From positions 1-22,206 of the forward strand of contig JAANBB010000570.1 in assembly GCA_014621425.1 (NCBI GenBank): 22,206 bases of DNA, given 5' to 3'. Of this stretch, positions 1 through 8,828 are shown piece by piece (position 1 is the first letter of the stretch; every line of letters begins with the position of its first letter). The position numbers were made by a program, and so were the translations under genes. Source of the stretch: Cylindrodendrum hubeiense. Lineage: Eukaryota; Ascomycota; Sordariomycetes; Hypocreales; Nectriaceae. The notes beneath the pieces are model-generated. The model was given only the letters and a program-made list of their open reading frames with translations, was not told the DNA's origin and did no database searches.

Positions 1-705
1 CACGCCGCCGGCGGCGAAGTTGACAACAGGGAGGCGGCCCAGCTCGGCCGTCTGGCGGAGGAGCTCGGCATCGACCTCCAGCTTGCGGGCCATCTCGCGG
101 ATGCGTACGATACCGCCTTCGGCGAGGGCGGCCTTGGCCTGAGCAATCTGCGCGTTGACCTCCTTCATGTGTCGGACAGCCTCAACGACGTCACCGGTAC
201 CGGCTTCACCCTTGGTGCGGATCATGGCGGCACCCTCGGCGATTCTCCTGAGGGCCTCGCCCAGGTTGCGGCAGCCACAGACAAAGGGGACGCCAAAGGT
301 GCTCTTCTCGATATGGCTGTCGGGATCGGCAGGGGTCAAGACCTCGCTCTCATCGATGTAGTCGACACCGAGGGCCTCGAGGATCTGGCACTCAACGAAG
401 TGGCCAATGCGAGCCTTGGCCATGACGGGGATGGTGACGGCCTCCTGAATCTCCCTGATGACAGCGGGGTCAGACATGCGAGCAACACCGCCGTCCTTGC
501 GGATGTCAGCGGGGACACGCTCGAGGGCCATGACGGCGCAGGCACCGGCCTCCTCAGCAATGCGAGCCTGCTCGGCGTTGGTGACATCCATGATGACGCC
601 GCCCTTGAGCATCTGGGCGAGGCCGGCCTTGACGGTGAAGGAGGCCTTGGGCGCCTCGCCGTTGGTGGCGGCGGGGGCAGAACCGACGACGACTTCGTTG
701 GTCAT
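1..705 (-). CDS. PDX1: Pyridoxal 5'-phosphate synthase, PdxS/SNZ-type synthase subunit (3' part cut off)
   Basis: The minus frame is open from an ATG at 705 to the left edge and gives 235 residues; about 70-80 C-terminal residues should lie outside, since family members are about 300-310 aa. The enzyme is a TIM barrel that condenses ribose 5-phosphate, glyceraldehyde 3-phosphate and ammonia to PLP in the cytosol. Family signatures are plain: [10 protein letters not shown] (61-70), MAKARIGH (96-103 region), [12 protein letters not shown] (116-127), [10 protein letters not shown] (137-146) and RTKGEAGTG (163-171). Asp40, Lys97 and Lys165 correspond to the Asp24, Lys81 and Lys149 active-site residues of bacterial PdxS, all with the same +16 offset, so the barrel looks functional. 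No intron is seen in this part. It is divergent from PDX2, its glutaminase partner. Identification is secure; the C-terminus cannot be checked. Confidence 0.97.
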   Translation of the reverse strand, partial: MTNEVVVGSAPAATNGEAPKASFTVKAGLAQMLKGGVIMDVTNAEQARIAEEAGACAVMALERVPADIRKDGGVARMSDPAVIREIQEAVTIPVMAKARIGHFVECQILEALGVDYIDESEVLTPADPDSHIEKSTFGVPFVCGCRNLGEALRRIAEGAAMIRTKGEAGTGDVVEAVRHMKEVNAQIAQAKAALAEGGIVRIREMARKLEVDAELLRQTAELGRLPVVNFAAGGV

Positions 706-722
706 TGTGAAGAGAGTGTTTT

Positions 723-750
723 GGGGGTAGGGGGAGTAGGGAGAGTAGGG
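723..750 (+). other. G-quadruplex-type motif just upstream of PDX1
   Basis: Four G runs (723-727, 730-734, 739-741, 748-750) are separated by loops of 2, 4 and 6 nt, which meets the usual G3+N1-7 rule. The motif lies 18-45 bp upstream of the PDX1 ATG, on the strand opposite to the PDX1 sense strand. Formation in vivo is not shown. Confidence 0.5.
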
Positions 751-940
751 AGGTAGAGAAGAGAAGAGAGGAGAGGAGAGGATGAGGTTGTCTTGAGTGG
801 GTTGATGTGTAGGTAGACTTGGAGAGTGAGGAATGTTGTGTAGAAGGAATATGATGGATTATATCACAAGACGTCGTTTATGAGCCTCGCAAGATGGAAC
901 CGGACTTTCCTTTTTGACTGGACAAGCTGCAACCCGTGAT

Positions 941-980
941 GCAGAGAGATGCACAGAGATGCACAGAGATGCACAGAGAC
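941..980. repeat. Tandem 10-bp repeat, four copies
   Basis: Four adjacent 10-mers read GCAGAGAGAT, GCACAGAGAT, GCACAGAGAT, GCACAGAGAC. The period is close to one helical turn, so any bound factor would see each copy on the same DNA face. Replication slippage explains it equally well. Confidence 0.85.
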
Positions 981-1245
981 GCAGAAGCCAAGTAGCAGCA
1001 TCCTTCCGCAAGCCCTTCCGCAAGCACAGTCAGGCGGAGATTACGTATTGCATGAGACTTTTTCTTGCCATTTTTCCCAGACCGCGGAACCTTAATGCCC
1101 TCTGCGTCGGCCAATGTAGGGCGCCCGTTGCGATGCCCATTGGTGCGGCGGCGACGCGAGTGACACACCGCGGCGGGAGCGGCGGAAAGCATCGGGAAGG
1201 GAAGGGATAAGGGAGGGAGACGGAAGGAGCAAGACGAGGCAGTTT

Positions 1246-1343
1246 CGGCCGCTGTACGTCGGACTGCGGCCTGTACGTTGGAAATGCGGCCTGTACGTTG
1301 GATATGCGGCCTGTACGTCGGACTGCGGCCTGTACATCGAACT
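1246..1343. repeat. Tandem array of about 20 bp, five copies, in the PDX promoter region
   Basis: Units begin near 1246, 1266, 1286, 1306 and 1325 and follow the pattern GCGGCCTGTACGTYGGA plus two or three variable bases. Each holds GTAC in its centre, and most carry CGG triplets on both sides, which resembles half-sites of fungal Zn2Cys6 regulators. The unit length is 19-20 bp. A single N at 1344 follows directly, which suggests the assembly was uncertain here and that copy number may be wrong. Confidence 0.85.
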
Positions 1344-1922
1344 NCTCCCCGCGAAGCCAGCCGCCATTGCCAGTGATGCCACCGCCGTAACGGACCTCCG
1401 AGTCGAATGCGCGCGCCGTGTTAGCCCCCACCACGTGCATGCACCGCGATGCAAGCCAGGACTGAAGCCGTCCAACTCCGCGCCCAGCGCGCCGGCGACA
1501 GGCTGGCTGCCCACCGAACTGAGCAGTTCCGCTGCAGGGCTGGCATTAGCGCGCTGACCTGCAGGCCCACGCGTTCCCGGCTCCCGCTTTTCGTGGGGAA
1601 CCGGCTCCATCCTGCGCATCCTCCAGCACCCACGCGCCCCATCAACTCCGTCCAGGCCCCATCTTCCCCCAGGGGCGGCGGAGCACCGGACCCAACTTTA
1701 CTTATGACGCCCCGCCCGGGTGTCCACGCCGGTCATGGCCACCTCGGTATTATTGTCCGGATGCTCGCGCCCTTCGTCGCGCCCTTCTGTTGATCGCTGC
1801 ACATTATCTTGGGCGTATTTGACACTTCCGGGGCTGGCTCGGTATTTCTCGTGGCTCTCGTCAGAACCGCCTCCGTCGCGCAGTGTCAGCGCCGCAACCC
1901 ACCCTCCTTCAACCCCGCCATC

Positions 1923-2695
1923 ATGATGAGCCTCACCGTCGGCGTTCTCGCTCTCCAGGGCGGCTTCTCCGAGCACCTGGATCTGCTGCGAACCGCCGCC
2001 CATCACATCTCCTCCACAGACGCCGCGTCCAAGACCGACTTCACTCTCCTCGAAGTCCGAACCGAGGAGCAGCTGGCGCGGTGCGATGCCCTCATCATTC
2101 CCGGCGGCGAGAGCACCACCATTTCATTCGTCGCCGCCCAATCCGGAATCCTCGAGCCGCTGCGAGACTTTGTCAAGTACGGCTTTTCCCCTTTCCAAAC
2201 TGATGCACGCGCTGATCTGTCGATAGAGTCCAGAAACGGCCGACGTGGGGCACTTGCGCGGGCCTCATCCTGCTCTCGGACGAAGCAAACGCCACCAAGA
2301 AGGGCGGCCAGGAGCTCATCGGCGGCCTGGGCGTGCGCGTGCACCGCAACCATTTCGGCCGCCAAATCGAGAGCTTCGAAGCCAACATGACCCTCCCCTT
2401 CTTGGACGACCAAGGCGCCCAGGCGGGGTTCCCAGGCGTCTTCATCCGCGCGCCCGTGGTGGAGGAGATTTTAGCGACCAACGACTCCAGGCCGCCTGTG
2501 GAGGTCCTGGCCAAGCTGCCGGGCCGGCTCAACAAGATGAAGCCCGGCGTGTCGCAGGCAAACACAAAGGATGACTCAGGGGATATCATTGCCGTCAGAC
2601 AAGGCAATGTTTTAGGGACGAGTTTCCATCCCGAGTTAACAAAGGACGCGCGCATACATGTGTGGTGGTTGAAGCAGATTCTCGGCCAGCAATAG
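1923..2695 (+). CDS. PDX2: Pyridoxal 5'-phosphate synthase glutaminase subunit (PdxT/SNO type)
   Basis: Two exons, 1923-2176 and 2227-2695, encode 240 aa. The 50-nt intron has a GTACGG donor, a CTGAT branch candidate near 2211-2217 and an ATAG acceptor; splicing restores the frame DFVKVQKRPTWGTCAGL. This class-I glutamine amidotransferase hydrolyses glutamine and passes ammonia to the PDX1 barrel. The start LTVGVLALQGGF, the oxyanion motif PGGES (60-64), the nucleophile Cys95 in WGTCAG, and the His219/Glu221 pair in SFHPE complete the catalytic triad. There are two ATGs in a row at 1923 and 1926, so the protein may be one residue shorter. Length fits the family (about 220-260 aa). It is divergent from PDX1 and convergent with the ankyrin gene, with 91 bp between stop codons. 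Confidence 0.96.
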
Positions 2696-2786
2696 AACCG
2701 GTAAAGATTAAGATAGACATAGAGGTGTTGACGCATTTAAAAGTAATTTATCCCTCATAATTCATCCCTCTCCGCCCTCGACACGC
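2696..2786. terminator. Compact convergent 3' region between PDX2 and the ankyrin gene
   Basis: Only 91 bp separate the two stop codons. The stretch is AT-rich (TTAAAAGTAATTTATC, ATAATTCATC) and must hold 3' ends for both transcripts. No canonical AATAAA is seen. The 3' UTRs probably overlap. Confidence 0.5.
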
Positions 2787-4862
2787 CTACTGCCCAACTG
2801 CCTTGTCATACCCTGGCGGAGGCGAGTGCGGCCGAGCAGGTTCAGCCTCAGCAGCCGATGGGCCTGCCAGCCCTTGTCCCGGCTGTACTAGAGGCATTGT
2901 CGGGATCTCCAGGCCTAGAATCCTCAACATCTCGAAATTGCCCATGGCGGGCGCAAGGTCTGCTGGGGAAATGAAGCCCCCTGCGTTAACATCGGCGCCG
3001 TATCGCTTCAACAGCTGGATCAACTCCATGTCGATCTTTGCAATCGCCTGCGTCAAGGGAGTCCGCCCCTTCTTGTCCTTCATGTTGACGTTGGCGCCGT
3101 GTTCAATTAGGAATTTTGCTTGATCGCCCCTCCTATGGTCGATGGCGTATAGTAGCAGTGTTTCTCCGCTATTCATCATCTTGTCTGTCGTGGCACCGTG
3201 CTGCAGCATCATCTTGACCAGGTCCGTGGACCCGGTCTCCATTGCGTAGCACATTGCAGCGATGGACCAGGGGCCATCATTGACATTAGGGTTAGCACCG
3301 TGGCTGAGGAGTAGGCGCACGGTTTCCAGCCTTTCTTGATCAGTGAGCTTGCTGTCTCTGATGGTCGCAACAAGGATCGGGTTGCCATAGAGGTCTTTGG
3401 CATTTGGGTCGGCGCCGTGCGCGAGAAGGAGCTTCACAATATCCATCAACCGTTTGTTCATAGCTTCGATCAGTACCGTGTTTCCGGTGAGGGACCGACC
3501 GCGTGCATCTGCGCCATAGCTTAGAAGCAAGCGGACCATGTCCAGGTTCTCCTGGCCAGTGGCCAAGGCTATCAGGGAGCTCCCGCTGAAGTCGTATGCG
3601 CCGACGTCTGCTCCATGGCGCAGCAGCAGAGTAGCGAGTTCGACGTTGCCTTTTTTTACGGCCTGGGTAATGATTGGTCTCCCTGATATATTCGATGCGT
3701 TTGCATTTGCGCCGTTCTCCAGGAGCACCTGGATCCCCTTCAGATTCTCGCTTGAAACCACATCGATAAAGAACGGCTGGCCCGACCAACTCTTCTGGTG
3801 GATGTCTGCCCCCTTGCTAATAAGTAGCCTAACAGCATCAATGCTACCGACAGAGGCGGCCAAGAATACGGGCGGCAGCTTAGATCCGTCCCGCGATGAT
3901 ACATTAGCACCAGATGTTAGAAGGAACATGACAGCCTCCTCCTTGTCGGCCAAGATTGCGCAGGTCAACGGCGTGTTGCCATCGCCGTCTCGACCGTTCA
4001 TGTTTCCTCCCTGGGCTAGAAACCCACTCATCTGTCTGACATCTCCCCGAAGCGCGGCTTGGCAGAATGCAGTTGCGAGAGGATCGGGCTTTGGCCAAAG
4101 ATTTGACGTCATGGCCTTGAAAGAGCTTGTGAGCGATGACATGCCCTTGGAGAAGCCCGAACCTGGGCTAGATGGCCCGGCTGTTGCCGACTGGGACGAA
4201 CCGCCTACAGGCTCATATGGTGGAGGCTCGATGCCACCACCTGGGAGAGGCCCTTTGCTACTCGATGCAGTAGGGGTGGGGTCGATCTCAGAGCGTATGA
4301 TATCTCGATTTTCAGAGGCCTTCTGGAAGGCGATATTAACTTGCTCAAGGCACGTTGCGCTCTCTGTTGAGTCGAGGGCATCGTCCTGGGCTTCCCTCTC
4401 TGGCCTGCACCACAATGTTAGCAATCCGCTGATTATCACTAAGAACCGAACCTACAAAGACAGCAGCATCACGAAAACGTCAAACAATTGGCAGTATGTG
4501 CGCAATGCATAGCCATTAACGACACAGAATTCCCCATCGCACAGCAACACGTTATTGGGCTGCAGGCGCATAACCTGCTTGTTCAAGACGGCGGCAATTC
4601 CATCGCACGACGCAAGCGACTGGCTCAAGTGATTCTGGAGCCGCAGTGAGATAGCGGAGGCACCATTCAGGGCTGTTTCTAGTTGAGGGACTTGTTGGTG
4701 GAGCTGGTGGAGCGCGCCGGACAGCACGGTGAGGTCTTGGGTGGCGGCATGGTCTTGGCCTATGGTCTGGATAAGCTCATTGAGCTCCCCGATGCTCGAT
4801 AGCGCGCGGTTGGTGATAGTGGAGGTAAGAGATGTCAACGAAATTACTGAGAAGCCGTCCAT
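2787..4862 (-). CDS. Ankyrin-repeat protein with fungal STAND-type helical N-terminal domain
   Basis: Two exons, 4862-4456 and 4404-2787, encode 674 aa. The 51-nt intron has a GTAGGT donor, a GCTAAC branch and a TGCAG acceptor, and joins MLLSL to PEREAQ in frame. Residues 1-140 are helical and begin MDGFSVISLTSLTSTITNR, like the Helo_like_N-type domain found at the front of fungal STAND proteins. Residues 175-240 are a Ser/Pro/Gly-rich linker with a PPPY motif at 196-199. Residues 244-634 form about eleven ankyrin repeats (cores such as VRLLLSHGANPN and VKLLLAHGADPN). The tail is Pro-rich with PPGY at 665-668. No NACHT or NB-ARC domain lies between head and repeats. The function is unknown; a protein-binding or signalling role is inferred, and the two PPxY motifs could recruit a WW-domain ubiquitin ligase. 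The N-terminal domain assignment is moderate; the ankyrin array is certain. Confidence 0.88.
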
Positions 4863-5980
4863 TGTTTGATGGCTTCGGATGGAGAAGAGGGGTCGTGATT
4901 GAGGTGCAACCTAGATGTTCGGCGTCCAACAGACCCTGGCTTTCTACCGAGTGGAGGCACAAGACAGTGCGTGGGTATTATATCCGGTTGCCGAGACGCA
5001 TTGTCGTATCTCGTCGTAGGGCTGAATCCAAGATGGCAAGGCTGAATGACGAGCGTCGTGGCCGCTGACGCGGTCCACAGCCGATTTCTAGGCTTCCTCC
5101 AGCGGCGGCACGTGTGGATTGCCATCCTCGTACCAGGATCCTGATGGGCTGCCTCCGCTCCGACTTGATCGCTCCGTGGGCTTACATCCGCTCCGTGCTG
5201 GCAGTCCCACCCCGTCGCCTTATCCCCGCAAAACAAACGGGCGGCGTCCAGAGGGATTCGGCTGCGACCTAAAAAGCCAGGCCTAGCCTGAAGCAGATGA
5301 GACTCGTCATCTCGGACCTGGTCCAGTAAGACGGCGTGTATCTCTTGCGATGAGGCTGGTCCTTCAGTAATTCCCTTTCAAATCCCTGCCGGTGAGGACT
5401 GGGCTAATGCAACGCCTTTGAGGCCGCCCAGGCTACTTATCAGCGAACGGAGCCCAGCGAGTTTCGCCTTCCAATGAAGAGATGAAATCGTCGGATCTGT
5501 TCCGGGTCCCAGGATTTCGTATTTCGTATCCCTCTCGCTTACACGCACCTCATGCAGAGTTTTTGCTGGGTCGAGAGCTAAGCGCAACAGGAATTACGAT
5601 TGAGTGCCTAATACTGAGGAATTTGACGGGCCTATCATGTGAGGCACGCGACAATTGCGATCCGGCTGAAACGGCGAAGAGGCCGCCAGACAATCATGAG
5701 CGAGAACGAATGAACATTTGTCGATCCAATAACTTGACGAAGCAGGGATGGCGGAGCAGAACGCGACTGCGACCATATAATCAGCCGCAGGCCTCCCGTA
5801 ACAATTTCTTCGTCTTGATATACACTACATTCATTATCCGTGTATCCATGAGCACCAATCAGGGCCGGTTGTCAAGTGAGAGCTTTCCTTGCGGCTCGGT
5901 CGTCCAGCCCCGGAATCATCAACAATACTTCCCACCGCTGACCCTTTTGTTTCCCAGTGTCTCTTTCGGATGTTTCTTCA
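4863..5980. other. 1.1-kb gap without a supported gene
   Basis: It holds the promoter side of the ankyrin gene and the 3' side of the small mitochondrial gene. Open frames on both strands (for example 4844-5236 minus, 5482-6105 plus) have no domain-like pattern, and the latter runs antisense to the mitochondrial gene. No RNA gene or clear repeat was seen. Confidence 0.5.
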
Positions 5981-6311
5981 CTAAGATGATGGCACATTCT
6001 TCGCCGTGTCGGTCCCAGTCATGTACCAGTAGACAACGCCGAGTCCCACAACCCCAGCACCGATCGCAATGTTTCGATTTTGTCTGGTACCAATCCATAC
6101 ATTAGAGCACGATCGCATTGGAATAATTGATGACTAAATAGATCCCTTACCGCTGTGTGTCTGTCATGGGGCTGGGTGGCTTCGACCCCGAAGTGGATTG
6201 TCGGACCACACGGGAAACGTGCAGCCCACGCTGAGTAGCCGATAACCGACCCTGGATTGCCCGCTGAAGGGCTTTCTGGGGTCGTAGAGCTTTGGTTGCG
6301 GCAAATGACAT
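5981..6311 (-). CDS. Small predicted mitochondrial single-pass membrane protein
   Basis: Two exons, 6311-6151 and 6083-5981, give 87 aa ending in TAG. The 67-nt intron has a GTAAGG donor, a CTCTAAT branch candidate and a TACCAG acceptor, and the joined length is a multiple of three. The start context is CAAAATGTC. Residues 1-45 hold many Arg/Lys and no acidic residue (MSFAATKALRPQKALQRAIQ at the start), as in a mitochondrial presequence. A PPSPMTDTQRQNRN linker precedes one hydrophobic segment at about 59-75 (IAIGAGVVGLGVVYWYM) that has Gly spacing of a helix-packing kind. The tail is short and polar. I do not recognise the family; small inner-membrane assembly factors look like this, but no specific role is claimed. 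The coding call rests on splice signals, frame closure and sensible topology. Confidence 0.68.
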
Positions 6312-6942
6312 TTTGAGATGATGATCGAGATCGGTTGTAGATGCAAAAGTTGGCGTAGACGGAGGGCACGATGAGGAATCCAGCTTGGAAAAAAGCAGTT
6401 CTGAGTTCCAGATGGCATGTATGTCCTTAAATCAATGGCATCCCCGCAAGTGGTATGATTTGCCCGTCAATTGGGAATTCTCTGCATTGCGTCATGGATG
6501 CGTAGTTATGTCGCTGTGATATCACCAACGTTCCCCACAAGCCCCTGATGGTGTGTACGGCAAATGCAACGACAGGCCAGTCCTTTCCTTTAACCGCAAT
6601 CCGATGCGGAGAACCCCAGCACGATCTCCTGATTCGAATCATGTCATTTCGTGCGGATTAGTACGAGTCGGAGGCTCATCGGATGTGATCCGTTACGCAA
6701 TACGGACCAACGGTAGATGAAACCTCGTGACCGTGGTCAGAACATCCGAGGTAAATAGATGCAATTCCATTAACACGCCTGTATTCGCAATTCCTAAGTC
6801 AAGACACATTCGCACTTCTACCATTCACCTTCCATACATCATTATGTTCCTTCTGGGGCTGTTCCTGGGTCAATACACATATTCGCACGACTAACATTCA
6901 CCTTCCACCCACGCCACATCGCATGTCTACACCATACCTCTC
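6312..6942. other. Gap between the mitochondrial-protein gene and the C2H2 gene
   Basis: This holds the promoter of the small minus-strand gene and the 3' end of the zinc-finger gene. No gene is supported. It contains an imperfect direct repeat at 6790-6907 and a short inverted repeat near 6691-6706 (CCGTTACGCAATACGG). Confidence 0.5.
6790..6907. repeat. Imperfect direct repeat of about 46 bp
   Basis: The segment 6790-6835 recurs at 6861-6907 with a 2-nt insertion and a handful of substitutions. Shared cores are TTCGCAC and CATTCACCTTCCA. The copies are 71 bp apart, just downstream of the zinc-finger stop codon. The origin is unclear; local duplication is likely. Confidence 0.7.
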
Positions 6943-7802
6943 TCAAAACCCGATCAATCGGTTAGAGGACACAATGTTCTGGATACCTTTCTGCACTGCC
7001 TGAAAGCGCATATATCCGCAGCTCTCGCTCTCCAAGTGGTTGACCATTGCCGCCAGAGTCGTGAACTCTTTGCTGCAAGACGGGCCTGGGCAATGGTACA
7101 GCTTCTGCTGGTGCGCTGGCGATGCGAGATGGGAGTTCAGCGATTGAAGGGTGTTGAAGAGCCGATGGCAAAAGTAGCACTCATAGCCGTTACAGTGTCG
7201 GTTCCACGCCATTTCAGTCGCCTCGAAAGACTTGACGCCGTGCCACTCAAGAGCCCTGTTGGAGATGACGCCGTTGGGGTCGCGTTCTCGGATCGCGCGG
7301 TAGAGCTTATCCCGGTCAAGCGGCGCGTTCGGGCAACCTCCTCGCTCAAGATGATGGGTGAGGCCTGTGGCGGTCCCGCATGTCCTCGCGCAGAAGGGAC
7401 AGTCGACAGTCGATCCACGGTGTCGCTGCGAATTCATGTGCTGCGAGACTCAGGGTCAGCATCTGTGATGGAATTATTTGCGGTGAGCCCAACCTGTTGC
7501 AAATTGTTCCTGGACTGAAACTGGCGCTTGCACTCGTGACAATAATGGTGGTCATTCGTTTCATGAGCATGGCACTCTTTCTCTGTTGAATAACGGAGAT
7601 CGCAAATGGAGCATTCAGGAGCATCATCACTCCAGTGATCCATCCAGTCCATATGAGACCGGCGGTCATCCTCGTCGTCGAAGTATTGGTCACAAGAGTC
7701 GCACTCGAAATTCGGTCGACGATGGCCCGTGGCATTGCAATGCTGGTCCCGAGCCGTCCATCCAGCGTGGAAGGTACGCCAGCATGTTCCACAGGTGGCC
7801 AT
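6943..7802 (-). CDS. C2H2 zinc-finger protein with seven fingers
   Basis: Two exons, 7802-7494 and 7440-6943, give 268 aa. The 53-nt intron has a weak GTTGGG donor, a GCTGAC branch and a CGCAG acceptor. It falls inside finger 4, and splicing completes that finger. Zinc ligands: C4/C7/H21/H27, C34/C37/H50/H56, C64/C67/H80/H85 or H86, C88/C91/H104/H110, C117/C120/H132 or H133/C139, C191/C194/H207/H213, and C220/C225/H238/C244. Fingers 5 and 7 end in Cys. Conserved stretches such as GHWD-like linkers, RERDPNGVISN (154-164) and the ending SNRLIGF match a widespread fungal family I recall, of unknown role; nucleic-acid binding is inferred. The start at 7802 puts the first finger at residue 4, as in relatives. 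An in-frame ATG at 7982 would add 60 low-complexity residues. Confidence 0.88.
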
Positions 7803-7825
7803 GTTTGAAGCAAATGGGCGGCCCA

Positions 7826-7882
7826 ACGAGTAAGTTGGGATCTCTAACAAGTAAGCTGGGGTCTCTGGCGAGGAAGTCGGGG
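7826..7882. repeat. 21-bp tandem repeat in the leader of the C2H2 gene
   Basis: Units at 7826-7846 and 7847-7867 share AGTAAGYTGGGRTCTCT, followed by a diverged third copy. The unit length is a multiple of three, so it would keep any reading frame open. It lies just upstream of the preferred start codon. Confidence 0.75.
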
Positions 7883-8048
7883 CGAGGAACAGGTTGAGGC
7901 GACAGTGGAGGCGACAGGAAATCCGGCCTCGGTGGGAGTCGTGGGACGAAACGCGAGCTGGCGAAGGTGTCGTCGGGCACAAGGAAGCGATAATTCACAT
8001 CCAAGGATGACGGTCTAGCCTGGGGCGGGGTTGAAGATAAGGCTATCC

Positions 8049-8066
8049 GTACGGAGTACGGAGTAC
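8049..8066. repeat. GTACGGAGTAC overlapping repeat
   Basis: The segment reads GTACGGAGTACGGAGTAC, two overlapping copies of a GTACGGAGTAC unit. From memory such TACGGAGTAC strings are common in intergenic and transposon-derived DNA of ascomycetes. It sits near the left border of the accessory stretch. Confidence 0.6.
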
Positions 8067-8828
8067 AGTCAAGGAGATGCGACGTTCAACTGCCGGCATG
8101 TCTCAGAGTCTACGGCTTTCCTTTCTTGCCCATCTAATCGCAGTTCGCGTTCGCATTGGCGGGTCCACGTGCTTGTTTGAGACAACAAAAGCAAACAATC
8201 CATTGAGCGAGCCAGTGACACGGCATCATCTTGCTCAATACCTCATCCCGGATTAACGAGCTTCCTTCCCTTCGCCGCACCCGCTTCGCCTCAAGACTTC
8301 CGCAAAAGCCCATCGCAGATTGCAAGATGCGAAATGGGAGATCTGATACAACCCCACAGGCTACTCACGCATGCCCCGCCCAGCGGTGATGCCGGCTGGT
8401 GGGCACTGAGCTTAGCGCCTGCTGCTGCATCTCAGGGGTTACTTAGGCACTCTGTCGCGAGGGGGAGACGTCGGCACCTTTCTCCTGTTAGTTAATACAG
8501 TACGGTTTAAGTTCACCGTCCATGTTTGGTATCAAGACTTTTCCTATAGATTTTAAACTAGACCGATTTGAAGCAATTCGGCTGTTATTATAGACTTGCC
8601 CATGACTTCAAACCACTGCTGAGGTTTATTCTGGCCTTGTCATGCACAGCCTTGCCCGCTCGAAGTCCTATTGGCACAGCCCTGCTTTTGAGGCTCGACA
8701 ACTAATCAGCCTCCCAACAACACCCAACGCATCTGTCAACCCACGCGGAAAGGCGCGCTTGCCAACATACTTTGAGCCGCTTCGAAAGAGAGGTCCCAAT
8801 AGTCTGGTTGTCTTTTTTCCATTTGATC

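Larger units (their letters stand above)
706..1922. promoter_or_regulatory. Shared intergenic region of the divergent PDX1 and PDX2 genes
   Basis: These 1.2 kb separate two divergent genes of one pathway and must hold both promoters. Next to the PDX1 start (706-790) the minus strand is pyrimidine-rich, as is common in fungal leaders. A four-copy 10-bp array lies at 941-980 and a five-copy 20-bp array at 1246-1343, the latter followed by one undetermined base at 1344. Open frames here are low-complexity or antisense and match nothing. I assign no specific transcription-factor site. A shared promoter is an inference from the arrangement, which also occurs for the SNZ/SNO pairs in yeast. Confidence 0.75.
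7803..8828. promoter_or_regulatory. Divergent promoter region between the C2H2 gene and the NLR gene
   Basis: About 1 kb serves the minus-strand zinc-finger gene and the plus-strand NLR gene. It includes the 21-bp repeat, the GTACGGAGTAC repeat and an AT-richer part at 8490-8620. An ATG at 8642 opens a 98-codon frame that overlaps the NLR start, so it could act as an upstream ORF if the transcript begins before it. No TATA or operator is assigned. Confidence 0.5.

Noticed and set aside
169..756. Long plus-strand open frame of 195 codons
   Set aside because: It is the antisense shadow of PDX1, whose minus frame has clear family motifs.
1092..1619. Minus-strand frame of 175 codons in the PDX intergenic region
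   Set aside because: It is made largely of the translated 20-bp repeat, crosses the undetermined base, and has no domain pattern.
4844..5236. Minus-strand frame of 130 codons upstream of the ankyrin gene
   Set aside because: No domain pattern, overlaps the ankyrin start in another frame; probably chance.
5482..6105. Plus-strand frame of 207 codons
   Set aside because: No recognisable domain, and it overlaps the better supported spliced mitochondrial gene on the other strand.
6625..6645. GATTCGAATC, similar to a tRNA B box
   Set aside because: No matching A box, acceptor stem or anticodon arm around it; it is a simple palindrome.
8772..8828. Extension of the NLR protein upstream of 8829
   Set aside because: The frame is open but has only a TTG at 8772; the first ATG in frame is 8829, directly before the conserved domain.
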